Shown in pieces: positions 26,271-35,670 of a DNA stretch of 64,000 nucleotides (positions are counted from its first letter, which is position 1; each line of letters starts with the position of its first letter). Under the pieces are notes generated by a model. The model worked only from the letters and a program-made list of their open reading frames with translations. It was not told the origin of the DNA and did not search any database. Source of the stretch: Flavobacteriales bacterium UBA952 (GTDB taxonomy: Bacteria; Bacteroidota; Bacteroidia; Flavobacteriales_D; Crocinitomicaceae); the NCBI GenBank assembly GCA_002293185.1, contig DBCS01000004.1, positions 1-64,000 of the forward strand, written 5' to 3'. The translations under genes were made by a program, and so were the position numbers.

Positions 26271-28700
26271 TTAGTTTCTTAATTGAGCAGCGCAATCTTT
26301 TTCTAAAGCATTCATAATGCGCTTCATTGCTTTTTCTATTTGCGCTTCACCCAAGGTATGCTGCCCGTCTTGTAAGTAAAATGCTAAAGCATATGATTTC
26401 TTTCCTTCCGGAATATTTATACCTTCATATACATCAAAAAGTTGTACATCTTGCAAAAGTTTGGTTTCTGCGCGCATTGCACTGCTTGCTAAATCTTGGT
26501 AAGAGGTTTGCTGGTCAATGAGCAAAGACAGGTCTCTTCTAACGGCAAAAGATTTTGGAAGCTCTTGAAAACCAATTTTTCGTTTTCGCGCTTCTTTGGT
26601 TAAGAGTAGCCAATTAAATTGTGCGTAAAAGACGGCTTGTTTGATGGCGAAATCTTGCTGAATTTTTGGATGTACTTTACCTAGTTCAACTAAAATTTTA
26701 CCGTTTAAATGGATGGCATAGCCTTGCTCGAACACGGGGTTGGAATTCGCTACCTCTTTGCTGTCATGAGCTAGACCAAAGCGCTCTAAAATGGCAACAA
26801 CCTCCTTTTTAAGATCAAAGAAATTAAATTCTTGAGGTGAATTATTGTTCCAGTTTTCTGCTTCCTTTTTTCCAATGAGGGCAAGCGCTAAGCGTTGTGT
26901 CTCGATGTGCTTTTCATCAACGCGTTGGTAGTCCTGGCCAAATTCAAAAAGTTGGAGATTGGCTTGTTGGCGATTTTGGTTGTAGGCAATATTTTCAAGT
27001 AAGCCAAAGACGAGGTTTTGTCTTAAATGGGCAAGATCTTGGCTCAGTGGATTAAGCAAGCCGATGGCCTGCCCAAAACTTTCATCCAAATAAGCATGAT
27101 ATTGTTTTTTGGTCAGGGAATTATTCATGACCTCAAGGTAAGCTCTACCGACTAAAAATTCCGCACATGTTTCTTTTTCAAGATCGCTAGCTGCGCCAAG
27201 TTTCGGACTCAAACTAAAATTCCATTTTTCTGGAAGTGTAATATTATTGAGTCCGTAAATGCGTAAAATTTCTTCAATGACGTCTATTGGCCGCGTCACA
27301 TCTGTTCGATAGCTCGGTACGGTGAGGTCCCAAGTTGAGTTAGAAAATGCATTGATTTTGAAATCGAGGTCAGTAAGGATTTGTTCTATTTGAGCGTTGG
27401 GGAGGTCGTTTCCAATGATTTTAGTGACCTCATGTTTGTTCAGATGAAGCGAAATAGGTTTGGGTGTGTCGCCATTGAATTGATAGGTTGCGCTTTTGAT
27501 TTGAGCGCCTGTAAGCTCCTGAAGTAAACCAACGCAGCGCAATAGAGCGCTATGGGTGAGTTCGGGGTCCACGCCGCGTTCAAAACGAAAAGATGCATCT
27601 GTATTGAGTCCGTGTTGGCGCGCAGCTTTTCTTATACGTACTGCATCAAAAAGTGCTGATTCTATAAGTAGTTGTGTGGTTTGTTTAGTTACACTACTCT
27701 CTAAACCACCTAAAATACCCGCCAAGCATAAAACGCCCTTATGGTTGGCAATAACGAGTTCATGCCCGGCAAGCTTATAATTTTGTTTGTCTAGGCCTGT
27801 AAAGTTTTCGTTGGCCTCTGCACAACGCACTTCAATGGAGGTTCCGGATTGTTGTGCATCAAAAATATGGAGTGGTGTTCCAAGTTCGAGTTGTACAAAA
27901 TTACTGATATCAACTACGTTGTTTATCGGTTGAAGACCTACTGCTTTTAATCTGTTTTGCAACCATACTGGAGAAGCCACAACCTTTACTTGATCGAGCT
28001 CGATTGCCAAATAGCGTTTACAGGCATTTTTATCAGTTACTTGAACGGAAAGTTTAGGGAACTCAGCGTTATGGAGTTGCTCGAGTGCGGGGAACTTGAT
28101 GTCTAGTTTTTGCGCCTGAGTCAGGTTGTGAAACGCACGAATATCTCTTGCTACGCCAATATGCCCCATGGCATCGGAGCGGTTAGGGGTAAGGCCGATT
28201 TCGAGTTGTATATCTTTTTCTAATTTAAAATAGTCAGAAGCCGCTGTTCCAACGGCGGTTTCTGGTGGTAATACCAAGATACCGTCGTGGCTCTGACCCA
28301 AGCCGAGTTCATCTTCTGCACAAAGCATGCCCTCAGATGCCACACCCCTAATTTTTGCTTTTTTGATGTCAAAGGCGTGGTCGGGTTGTGGATAAAGGGT
28401 AGTGCCAACGGTGGCAACAAGTACTTTTTGACCTGTAGCAACATTTGGAGCACCACATACAATTTGCAGTGGAGTTGCTGACCCAATATGAACGGTAGTA
28501 ACCTTTAGTTTATCGGCATCGGGGTGCTGTTCACAAGTCAGTACTTCGCCAACTACAACGCCTTTAAGCCCACCTCGAATTTGCTCAAAAGTTTCGATGC
28601 TTTCTACCTCCAACCCGGTTTGGGTAAGAATGTCACTTAGTTCTTCAGCAGAATAGGTGAAATCAAGGTAAGTTTGGAGCCAGTTATAGGATACTTTCAT
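26271..28700 (-). CDS. pheT: Phenylalanyl-tRNA synthetase beta subunit
   Basis: At 809 residues this is the full-length bacterial beta subunit. In order it has the N-terminal region (MKVSYNWLQTYLDF), an OB-fold tRNA-binding domain (VVVGEVLTCEQHPDADKLKV, split near 49-68), the B3/B4 editing region (LGLTPNRSDAMGHIGVARD), the B5 domain, and a C-terminal ferredoxin-like anticodon-binding domain (ELPKSFAVRRDLSLLID). It forms a heterotetramer with PheS, whose gene is not in the window. It overlaps the end of murB by 17 bases, so the two are co-transcribed. Confidence 0.97.
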   Translation of the reverse strand: MKVSYNWLQTYLDFTYSAEELSDILTQTGLEVESIETFEQIRGGLKGVVVGEVLTCEQHPDADKLKVTTVHIGSATPLQIVCGAPNVATGQKVLVATVGTTLYPQPDHAFDIKKAKIRGVASEGMLCAEDELGLGQSHDGILVLPPETAVGTAASDYFKLEKDIQLEIGLTPNRSDAMGHIGVARDIRAFHNLTQAQKLDIKFPALEQLHNAEFPKLSVQVTDKNACKRYLAIELDQVKVVASPVWLQNRLKAVGLQPINNVVDISNFVQLELGTPLHIFDAQQSGTSIEVRCAEANENFTGLDKQNYKLAGHELVIANHKGVLCLAGILGGLESSVTKQTTQLLIESALFDAVRIRKAARQHGLNTDASFRFERGVDPELTHSALLRCVGLLQELTGAQIKSATYQFNGDTPKPISLHLNKHEVTKIIGNDLPNAQIEQILTDLDFKINAFSNSTWDLTVPSYRTDVTRPIDVIEEILRIYGLNNITLPEKWNFSLSPKLGAASDLEKETCAEFLVGRAYLEVMNNSLTKKQYHAYLDESFGQAIGLLNPLSQDLAHLRQNLVFGLLENIAYNQNRQQANLQLFEFGQDYQRVDEKHIETQRLALALIGKKEAENWNNNSPQEFNFFDLKKEVVAILERFGLAHDSKEVANSNPVFEQGYAIHLNGKILVELGKVHPKIQQDFAIKQAVFYAQFNWLLLTKEARKRKIGFQELPKSFAVRRDLSLLIDQQTSYQDLASSAMRAETKLLQDVQLFDVYEGINIPEGKKSYALAFYLQDGQHTLGEAQIEKAMKRIMNALEKDCAAQLRN

Positions 28701-29709
28701 GAGAGGGGATAATATTGACCTCGCGTTCGAGTGTTACGCCAAACTGCGATTGAATGGTTTGAATAATGTGCGTAGATAAATCTAATATTTGCTGTCCCTG
28801 ACTACCGCCATAATTGACCAACACGAGGGCTTGTTTGGCATGAACGCCGCAGCTACCTTGCCTAAAACCTTTGAGCCCAGCTTTTTCAATGAGCCAACCT
28901 GCAGCCAATTTAATTTCGGTATCCGAAACGACGTAGTGAGAAACATCAGGGTATTTAGCTTGAATTGTTTTGAATTCATCGAGCGCAATGACCGGGTTTT
29001 TAAAAAAACTACCTGCATTACCGAGTAAAATAGGATCTGGGAGCTTTGATTGTCTGATGGCAATAACTGCCTCTGATATGTCCCGAATTTGAGGTTTGGT
29101 GATGCCTCGGGTGGCTAATTCTTGCTGAATTGCGCCATAACTGGTTTTAAGTTCAGGATTTTTGGAAAGGGCAAAGGTGACATCTGTGATAATGTATTGG
29201 TTTTTGAATGCGCGTTTAAAAACACTCTCCCTGTAGCCAAACTGACACTGTTCCTTATTAAAGGTATGGATTTCGCCAGAAGCAATATGGTAGGCGCTGA
29301 GTTCGTGAAATACATCTTTGACCTCAACACCGTAAGCACCGATATTTTGCATTGGGCTTGCCCCAACAGAACCAGGAATGAGCGAAAGGTTTTCTAGGCC
29401 GGCCCAATTATGTGCAAGGCAATGTTGTACAAATGTATGCCAGTTTTCGCCGGCGCCAGCTTTGATCAATACATGTTGGTCGTCATGGTCAACTTGTTCA
29501 ATACCTCTGATTTCATTGCGCAAAACCAAACCGTTAAAGTCTTGGGTAAAAAGCATATTACTGCCACCGCCTAGTATTAATAAAGGTTCATCAGGAAAAG
29601 CGGCAAGATTTGCTTTGAGCTCGGGTATGTCCGAAAAAGAAGCAAAGTATTTGGCTTTGACATCGATTCCGAAGGTGTTGAACGGCTGAAGGCTATAGTT
29701 GTACTGCAT
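28684..29709 (-). CDS. murB: UDP-N-acetylenolpyruvoylglucosamine reductase MurB
   Basis: The 341-residue FAD enzyme reduces UDP-GlcNAc-enolpyruvate to UDP-MurNAc for peptidoglycan. FNTFGIDVKA at the start, LILGGGSNMLF near 43-53, GLENLSLIPGSVGASPMQNIGAYG near 102-125 (split by family convention), the catalytic Ser in LGNAGSFFKNP near 229 and the C-terminal IIPSHE are all family features. It is of the long type I (E. coli-like) form. It overlaps pheT downstream. A TAnnTTTG box is eight bases before its ATG. Confidence 0.97.
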   Translation of the reverse strand: MQYNYSLQPFNTFGIDVKAKYFASFSDIPELKANLAAFPDEPLLILGGGSNMLFTQDFNGLVLRNEIRGIEQVDHDDQHVLIKAGAGENWHTFVQHCLAHNWAGLENLSLIPGSVGASPMQNIGAYGVEVKDVFHELSAYHIASGEIHTFNKEQCQFGYRESVFKRAFKNQYIITDVTFALSKNPELKTSYGAIQQELATRGITKPQIRDISEAVIAIRQSKLPDPILLGNAGSFFKNPVIALDEFKTIQAKYPDVSHYVVSDTEIKLAAGWLIEKAGLKGFRQGSCGVHAKQALVLVNYGGSQGQQILDLSTHIIQTIQSQFGVTLEREVNIIPSHESIL

Positions 29710-29717
29710 TTCTAGCT

Positions 29718-29725
29718 CAAAGTTA
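29718..29725 (-). promoter_or_regulatory. -7 box for murB-pheT
   Basis: The minus strand reads TAACTTTG, a match to TAnnTTTG, with eight bases between the box and the murB ATG. Confidence 0.45.
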
Positions 29726-29748
29726 GAAATAATGTCAAGATGATTGTA

Positions 29749-30570
29749 TCACTGCCTAAAATATCCCCGATCTTCGGGCTTGATCCAGTAAAACCAATCG
29801 TAATAAGCCAAGTGATGACTTTTGATAAAGCCAAGTTTGCGTTTCGAGTAGCTGTCGGGAATGTAGATTCTACCTCCTTTTGTACTTGGCGGTAGCTGCT
29901 CAATACCTACAACGGCTTTTTGTGGCGCGATGCCGTCTTGAAGAAATAGGGGATCTGCATTTTTTTCGTCTGCACGCGCACCATACTGCCAAACTTCATC
30001 AAACACCGCCCAGTCTCGGCCTTGCGCACTGGCATCTTCTGGCGATAAAATCAGCGCTTTACCGAACGTGACATAAGCCCCCAAGACGTCGATTATGCCC
30101 AGCATGTAGGCATAACCCATACTGTGGCAAACAAAATGAATTTTACCTGACTCAGTGCCTTCGAGGTAGGCACGCAAGGCCATGCCCGCTAAACGGCCGT
30201 TTTCAACGCGTTCTTGAAAACCAACTTCATTGATGTCTTTATTGAGCACCCAACGGCTGTCTTTTCTAAACCAACAAAAGCGCGAAAAGATATAGGAGCG
30301 TACGACTTTTGAAAATACGCGATGCGCAGAGGTGCTGAGCGGATGATGCGCATCAAAATAGACAGAAGTGGTATTTTTAAAGCGCTTTTGGATGGTGTCG
30401 TCGAGTTTGTACCAATAGCCTGTGGGGTCTTTGAGGTGTAGTTTGTTATCCGGTAATTCTTGGTCGTATTTGGGCCCGCGGTAACCGTTGATAAAAACAA
30501 GGATATCCTGACTCATTGCTAAGGTGTAGAACCAACAAAATACGATAGTAAAAATGGCCTTCTTTGCCAT
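29749..30570 (-). CDS. Exported alpha/beta hydrolase-like protein, unusual nucleophile elbow
   Basis: The 273-residue protein has a short signal peptide (AIFTIVFCWFYTLAMSQ). The fold signs are VFINGYRGP near residues 25-33 and IHFVCHSMGYAY near 144-155, where the nucleophile elbow reads Cys-His-Ser150-Met-Gly in place of Gly-x-Ser-x-Gly. A candidate acid is Asp in LILSPEDASAQ, and HH near the C-terminus could supply the base. It lies three bases downstream of the DUF2459 gene. I know no specific function; it could act on lipids or be a thioesterase-like enzyme. Confidence 0.65.
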   Translation of the reverse strand: MAKKAIFTIVFCWFYTLAMSQDILVFINGYRGPKYDQELPDNKLHLKDPTGYWYKLDDTIQKRFKNTTSVYFDAHHPLSTSAHRVFSKVVRSYIFSRFCWFRKDSRWVLNKDINEVGFQERVENGRLAGMALRAYLEGTESGKIHFVCHSMGYAYMLGIIDVLGAYVTFGKALILSPEDASAQGRDWAVFDEVWQYGARADEKNADPLFLQDGIAPQKAVVGIEQLPPSTKGGRIYIPDSYSKRKLGFIKSHHLAYYDWFYWIKPEDRGYFRQ

Positions 30571-30573
30571 ATT

Positions 30574-31314
30574 TTATTTGCCATATTGATAAAAAATACC
30601 ACCGGAGAAGGCCGTCCAATAACACGCGTTTTGCTGGCAACTTTTAAGCCCAGAATTGACCCAGGAGTTGCAAGTAAAGAATAAACTGTAACGGCCCTTT
30701 GCAGCGTAGTAGGCGTCGTTGCCAGTAACCACACCGGGCATCGTGGCTTTGATATATTTTGTGCTGCCCTTTTGGTTGCGCTGCAGGGTATTTTCTATGT
30801 AGCGAACCAGTTTTTGGTATTGCTTTGCTGTGAGCATAAGCCTTACGATTGGTCGGTCGTCAAGGAGTTGTTGGTAGTAGGTGGCATGAATGGCCGACGG
30901 ACCAATTCCGAAAGGGACTGAAAGTGCAGTTTTTAAGGTGAGGTCAGACCATGTAGGGGTATTCATATAAAAGGTTTGGTCTCCCCAACCAATGGAGATG
31001 AGCCTGCTGCTGCTGTCTTTAAAGCCCGTATTTGACAGTGGGAACTCTTGACGCCAATCTTTGATAGAATTACTGACGGGTAAAATAAAATCGGTATGAA
31101 CACCTGATTTCATCAGATAAATTGGAATATGAGCGCCTTTTAAGCGTTGACCCTTCACGGAAATACGCGAGAGCACAAACGTACTGAGCATATACAATAA
31201 TAGAGCAGAACCTAAAATGGTGAAGAAGTAGCCTATAGCTTTTCCAAGGCGTTTGATTGCGTTTCTCGCTTTTCGGGTTTGGTACCAGTGTAGTTTTCGT
31301 TTTTTCTCTCTCAT
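30574..31314 (-). CDS. DUF2459 membrane-anchored protein
   Basis: The 246-residue protein has a basic N-terminus, one hydrophobic anchor (AIGYFFTILGSALLLYMLST, residues about 26-45), then an extracytoplasmic domain of the DUF2459 family: PIYLMKSGVHTDFILP near 64-79, IGWGDQTFYMNTPTW near 107-121 and the later CNSWVNSGLK near 222. His, Asp and Cys in these motifs are conserved in the family and may form an active site, but the activity is not known to me. It and the downstream hydrolase form a two-gene unit. Confidence 0.8.
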   Translation of the reverse strand: MREKKRKLHWYQTRKARNAIKRLGKAIGYFFTILGSALLLYMLSTFVLSRISVKGQRLKGAHIPIYLMKSGVHTDFILPVSNSIKDWRQEFPLSNTGFKDSSSRLISIGWGDQTFYMNTPTWSDLTLKTALSVPFGIGPSAIHATYYQQLLDDRPIVRLMLTAKQYQKLVRYIENTLQRNQKGSTKYIKATMPGVVTGNDAYYAAKGRYSLFFTCNSWVNSGLKSCQQNACYWTAFSGGIFYQYGK

Positions 31315-31324
31315 CTGTGCATAA

Positions 31325-31332
31325 CAAAGTTA
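31325..31332 (-). promoter_or_regulatory. -7 box for the DUF2459-hydrolase pair
   Basis: The minus strand reads TAACTTTG, matching TAnnTTTG, with ten bases before the ATG at 31314. Confidence 0.45.
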
Positions 31333-31363
31333 AACTTTCTGAGCAATTTGCAACTTGAGTGTT

Positions 31364-31371
31364 TATTTTTG
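31364..31371 (+). promoter_or_regulatory. -7 box for the S41 protease gene
   Basis: The plus strand reads TATTTTTG, matching TAnnTTTG, with 20 bases before the ATG at 31392. It overlaps the first codons of a longer open frame beginning at 31359, which argues for the later ATG. Confidence 0.45.
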
Positions 31372-31391
31372 TAGTTCGTAAATTTACCGAC

Positions 31392-32978
31392 ATGCGCCAT
31401 ATTTTTTTATGCTTGAGCTGCACTTTAGGCTCTTACTTTTTTGCACAGCAAACAGACGCAACTACCATTGCTGCTCGAAAAATGACAGAAGTACTTTACA
31501 ATGTAGAACGCTTTTATGTCGATGCACCTGATGCCAACAAATTATCAGAGGCTGCTATTATTGCGCTATTAGAAGAGCTCGACCCGCATTCCACCTACAT
31601 ACCAAAAGAAGAACTAAACGATGCTCAAATGCAAATCAATGGCAGTTTTGTAGGTATTGGCGTGCGTTTTCAGCTCATGAAAGACACCATCAGTGTAGTG
31701 GCTACAATTCCGGGAGGTCCCTCAGAAAAGCTAGGTATTTTGCCTGGCGATCAAATTGTTCAGGTCGATGGCCAGAACGTCGCTGGAATTGGCATCAAAA
31801 ACGACCAAGTACGTCAAAAACTCATGGGAGACCTCGGTACCAAAGTAAAGGTAACAGTCAGCCGCAAAGGCAAGTTACTGGACTTCAACATTACCCGCGA
31901 TAAAATCCCTGTGTTTTCAGTGGACGCCGCCTACATGATTGATCAAGAAATTGGCTACATCAAGCTCAATAGTTTTTCCAAAACAACAGTTCAAGAAGTT
32001 CAGAACGCAATGCTCTCATTGAAAGAACAAGGCATGAAAAGCCTTATTTTCGATTTACAGGGCAATGGAGGTGGTTTGCTAGATGCTGCACATAAACTTG
32101 CCGACGAGTTTTTATCTGGTGACAAACTCATCGTTTATTCAGAGGGACGATCGCAACCTCGAAATGATCTCAAAGCGGGTAAAAAAGGTCTTTTTGAAGT
32201 CGGACCACTCATCGTACTTACCGATGAGTACAGTGCAAGTGCCAGTGAAATTTTATCGGGTGCCATCCAAGATTGGGACCGCGGTCTGGTCGTTGGGCGC
32301 CGCAGTTACGGCAAAGGCCTTGTGCAACGTCCTATGCCTCTTAGCGATGGTTCTGAAATGCGCCTCACCATTGCGCGGTACTACACGCCAACAGGTCGCC
32401 ATATTCAAAAACCGTATCAAGACACCGAAACTTATCGAAAAGATTTAAATCAGCGCTACCTCAACGGTGAGTTTTTCTTGAAAGATTCCATCAAAATGCC
32501 AGATTCCCTTATGTATAAAACCCTCAAAACCAAAAGAACGGTATATGGCGGTGGAGGCATTATGCCAGACGTTTTTGTTGCCCTAGACACCACGGAGAGC
32601 ACGACCTATTTCTCTAAACTGATTCAAGGTGGGCATGTCAATAGTTTTGCTTTTAAATATATCAATACCAACAGAACAGAATTAAAAGCACAATACCCAA
32701 GCTTCCAAAGCTTCAAGAATAATTTTACATGTGACAACGCTTTCATGGACGAATTCTTTGCTTACGTTGCACAAGAAGACCCTCAGTTATTATTTGATGA
32801 GAAGGAGTATGCAACGAGCAAAAAACTCATTAAGTTGCGCTTAAAAGCCGTTTTGGCCCAAGATCTCTGGAGCACTGGTGAAATGTTTCAAATCTACAAC
32901 CAAACCAATGAAATCTTGCAGCAAGCCGTTGAGGTCTTGCAAAACAAACAATACAGTAAATACGAACTCGATAAATAA
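31392..32978 (+). CDS. S41 family C-terminal processing peptidase (CtpA/Prc type)
   Basis: The 528-residue protease starts with a signal peptide (IFLCLSCTLGSYFFAQQ). A PDZ domain covers about residues 75-165 (GIGVRFQLMKD, SEKLGILPGDQIVQVDG). The catalytic core has the Ser of YSASASEILSG near 283 and the Lys of RSYGKGLVQ near 307, the Ser-Lys dyad of this family. The C-terminal ~150 residues extend beyond the E. coli CtpA core, as is common in Bacteroidota. It would trim proteins at their C-termini in the periplasm. The following ettA gene is five bases away. Confidence 0.94.
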   Translation: MRHIFLCLSCTLGSYFFAQQTDATTIAARKMTEVLYNVERFYVDAPDANKLSEAAIIALLEELDPHSTYIPKEELNDAQMQINGSFVGIGVRFQLMKDTISVVATIPGGPSEKLGILPGDQIVQVDGQNVAGIGIKNDQVRQKLMGDLGTKVKVTVSRKGKLLDFNITRDKIPVFSVDAAYMIDQEIGYIKLNSFSKTTVQEVQNAMLSLKEQGMKSLIFDLQGNGGGLLDAAHKLADEFLSGDKLIVYSEGRSQPRNDLKAGKKGLFEVGPLIVLTDEYSASASEILSGAIQDWDRGLVVGRRSYGKGLVQRPMPLSDGSEMRLTIARYYTPTGRHIQKPYQDTETYRKDLNQRYLNGEFFLKDSIKMPDSLMYKTLKTKRTVYGGGGIMPDVFVALDTTESTTYFSKLIQGGHVNSFAFKYINTNRTELKAQYPSFQSFKNNFTCDNAFMDEFFAYVAQEDPQLLFDEKEYATSKKLIKLRLKAVLAQDLWSTGEMFQIYNQTNEILQQAVEVLQNKQYSKYELDK

Positions 32979-32983
32979 GAATT

Positions 32984-34666
32984 ATGTCAGACGACAAGAA
33001 AATCATATTCTCAATGGTAGGTGTATCGAAAGTTACTCCTCAAGGAAAGCAAATTATTAAAAACATTTATCTGTCCTTCTTTTATGGCGCCAAAATTGGC
33101 ATCATTGGTTTGAATGGTTCAGGTAAGTCGACCGTCATGAAAATCATAGCAGGACTAGACAAAGCATTTCAAGGTGAGGTTGTTTTTTCTCAGGGTTATT
33201 CGGTTGGTTATTTGCCTCAAGAGCCAGAACTCGATCCCAACAAAACAGTCCGTGACATCGTTTTGGAAGGCGCGCAAGAAATTGTAGATGTCCTTGCTGA
33301 ATACGAAGAGATTAATAACGCTTTCATGGACGAAGAGGTGCTATCCGACCCCGACAAAATGGACAAGCTCATTGCCCGCCAAGGCGAGGTGCAAGATAAG
33401 ATAGACGCTCTGGACGCCTGGGAACTCGACACCAAAATTGAACGCGCCATGGATGCCTTGCGCTGCCCTCCCGACGAACAACTCATTGGCACGCTTTCAG
33501 GTGGAGAGCGCCGCAGGGTGGCCCTCTGCCGTTTGCTTTTGCAAAATCCGGATGTATTGTTACTCGATGAGCCTACCAACCACCTAGATGCCGAATCTAT
33601 CGATTGGCTTGAGCAGCACCTCCAACAATACAAAGGAACCGTAATTGCCGTTACCCACGATCGCTACTTCCTAGACAACGTTGCCGGCTGGATCCTCGAA
33701 CTCGACCGCGGAGAAGGGATTCCATGGAAAGGCAATTATACTTCTTGGCTCGAGCAAAAAGGCAAGCGCTTGCAAGAAGAAGAAAAAACAGAATCTAAGC
33801 GTCAAAAAATGCTGGCCCGCGAGCTCGAATGGGTGCGCATGAACCCCAAAGCGCGTCAGGCCAAAAGCAAAGCCCGTTTGCAGAACTACGACAAAATGTT
33901 ATCTGCCGATGCCCGTGAAAAAGAAGCCAAGCTCGAAATGCCTATTCCAAATGGGCCGCGGTTGGGCAACAACGTTATCGACGCCCTTCATGTGGGCAAG
34001 GCTTTTGGTGACAAACTCCTCTACGATGACCTCAATTTTAAATTACCCCCAGCAGGAATTGTCGGTATCATTGGTCCGAATGGCGCTGGAAAAACCACTA
34101 TTTTCAAAATGATCATGTCAGAACTCACGCCCGACAACGGTGAGTTCACCGTAGGCGAAACCGTCAAAATTGGTTATGTCGACCAAAGCCACAAGGACAT
34201 CCATCCAGACAAAACAGTCTTTGATGTGGTGTCTAACGGTCTTGAATACGTCGAGGTGGGCAATGACAAAATCAATTCACGTGCTTATTTGTCTAAGTTC
34301 AACTTTAACGGTTCAGACCAAAACAAAAAGGTGGGTATACTTTCAGGTGGAGAGCGCAATCGCTTGCACCTCGCCATGACCCTCAAGACGGAAGCCAACG
34401 TGCTTTTACTCGATGAGCCTACCAACGATATCGATATCAATACGCTTCGTGCCCTAGAAGAAGGCATTGAAAACTTTGCGGGTTGCGCGGTAGTCATCTC
34501 CCACGACCGCTGGTTTTTGGACCGCATCTGTACGCACATCTTAGCCTTCGAAGGCGATTCTCAAGTCTATTGGTTTGAAGGTTCTTATTCAGAGTACGAA
34601 GAAAACCGCAAAAAACGCCTTGGCGACTCCGGCCCAAAACGCATTAGATACAGAAGTTTGAGTTAA
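32984..34666 (+). CDS. ettA: Energy-dependent translational throttle protein EttA (ABC-F)
   Basis: The 560-residue soluble ABC-F protein has two nucleotide-binding domains: Walker A GLNGSGKST near 43 and GPNGAGKTT near 367, with LSGGERRRVAL and LSGGERNRLHL signature loops and LLLDEPTNHLD and LLLDEPTNDID Walker B motifs. The arm and P-site tRNA-interaction motif region lies between the halves (RMNPKARQAKSKARLQNY). EttA binds the ribosomal E site and gates the first peptide bond according to ATP level. Length and motifs match EttA better than other ABC-F proteins. Its stop shares bases with the convergent gene's stop. Confidence 0.95.
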   Translation: MSDDKKIIFSMVGVSKVTPQGKQIIKNIYLSFFYGAKIGIIGLNGSGKSTVMKIIAGLDKAFQGEVVFSQGYSVGYLPQEPELDPNKTVRDIVLEGAQEIVDVLAEYEEINNAFMDEEVLSDPDKMDKLIARQGEVQDKIDALDAWELDTKIERAMDALRCPPDEQLIGTLSGGERRRVALCRLLLQNPDVLLLDEPTNHLDAESIDWLEQHLQQYKGTVIAVTHDRYFLDNVAGWILELDRGEGIPWKGNYTSWLEQKGKRLQEEEKTESKRQKMLARELEWVRMNPKARQAKSKARLQNYDKMLSADAREKEAKLEMPIPNGPRLGNNVIDALHVGKAFGDKLLYDDLNFKLPPAGIVGIIGPNGAGKTTIFKMIMSELTPDNGEFTVGETVKIGYVDQSHKDIHPDKTVFDVVSNGLEYVEVGNDKINSRAYLSKFNFNGSDQNKKVGILSGGERNRLHLAMTLKTEANVLLLDEPTNDIDINTLRALEEGIENFAGCAVVISHDRWFLDRICTHILAFEGDSQVYWFEGSYSEYEENRKKRLGDSGPKRIRYRSLS

Positions 34667-35670
34667 TGACAACTCCTTTGTTTCCAACGGGAGCTCGTTT
34701 TTTGAATGGTGTCTTCATCCGAGTTTTTGGTTTTTGAATTGGCTTCCAATTTCAATTGACTTAAATTGGGCTGTCCGGCGTCTACCCATGCCGTGTACCA
34801 CACACTACTTACCATTAGTATGGCGGCGCGCAGCCGGCGTTCTACCATTCCATTGAGGCTTTTGTGATATACCTCGCAGAATTTTCTGGCATAAACTTTA
34901 GTAAGCGTGCTGCCACGTTGTTCGTAGCTGTATTTTTCAGCAGGGCCAACTAGAATACTCGCTTGTCTTTCAAACTTCAAAACAGAGTCTAGGGCGGCAT
35001 GTGAGGACCTTACAGCGGCCCAAATTTCTTTTGGGACCGAAGGTAGGTACTTAGCTTTTCCAATCCAGTAATTGTAATTTTCGGCTTGAAGCTCTATTAA
35101 ACGGCTCTCCCAAAGGCCATGGATGCCATACTGATTGGTGAGTTGCCCGTTGTAGTTCTCGGTGGTGTGCAGCGGTACATGCGCATCGGCAATATAGTGG
35201 CCAATTTCAGCAGCATATTTCAAGACGAGTGAAAGGTTAAGCTCTTCAAAAGCTTTTTGCAAACGGTATTTCATGCGCACTACATGCCAAGGTACAATTC
35301 CGTATGCTTGCAGGGTGTCTTCGGTGTGGCAGTCAATGGCTTCTTGCCAATTTTGCGGGAGATTCCAAAAGGGGTCTTGCCCCTTTGAGTAATAATGATC
35401 GAGGTCTATGTAATGCCGCGCTGCTTCTTGCTCTACTGCATAACGGCGCTGGTCTGGCGCTACGGACTGACTAACGAGATAGGGCAGATGCTGTATAAAA
35501 ACAGCTTGAAGCTCTGCAGGTAATAAATAAATAGCGAATTCGTTGATGCGCTGGTGTCCGGCAAAGCCCCATGAAGCGGCTTGTTTGGTCTGGCTGCGCG
35601 TAAAAAGTAGTCCTAGGAAGAGTAGGGTAAAAAATAGGCTAAGCCTCTTGTAGTTGAATAAGTTTGCCAT
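34663..35670 (-). CDS. Zinc-dependent phospholipase C/S1-P1 nuclease-fold protein
   Basis: The 335-residue protein has an N-terminal hydrophobic export segment (SLFFTLLFLGLLFTRSQ). The mature part begins SWGFAGHQRINEFAIYLLP, where Trp would be the N-terminal zinc ligand after processing; further ligands fit ARHYIDLDHYY near 86-96 and IGHYIADAHVPLHTTENY near 156-173. This is the pattern of zinc-dependent phospholipase C family proteins in Bacteroidota. Whether it cleaves lipids or nucleic acid is not shown. It overlaps the end of comB by 32 bases. Confidence 0.78.
   Translation of the reverse strand: MANLFNYKRLSLFFTLLFLGLLFTRSQTKQAASWGFAGHQRINEFAIYLLPAELQAVFIQHLPYLVSQSVAPDQRRYAVEQEAARHYIDLDHYYSKGQDPFWNLPQNWQEAIDCHTEDTLQAYGIVPWHVVRMKYRLQKAFEELNLSLVLKYAAEIGHYIADAHVPLHTTENYNGQLTNQYGIHGLWESRLIELQAENYNYWIGKAKYLPSVPKEIWAAVRSSHAALDSVLKFERQASILVGPAEKYSYEQRGSTLTKVYARKFCEVYHKSLNGMVERRLRAAILMVSSVWYTAWVDAGQPNLSQLKLEANSKTKNSDEDTIQKTSSRWKQRSCH

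Noticed and set aside
26271..29709. Frameshift between murB and pheT because of the 17-base overlap
   Set aside because: Both proteins are full length with complete start and end motifs, so it is a normal overlap.
33217..33633. A 138-codon open frame on the minus strand over ettA
   Set aside because: It is antisense to the first ATPase domain and Ser-rich with no family features, so it is a shadow.
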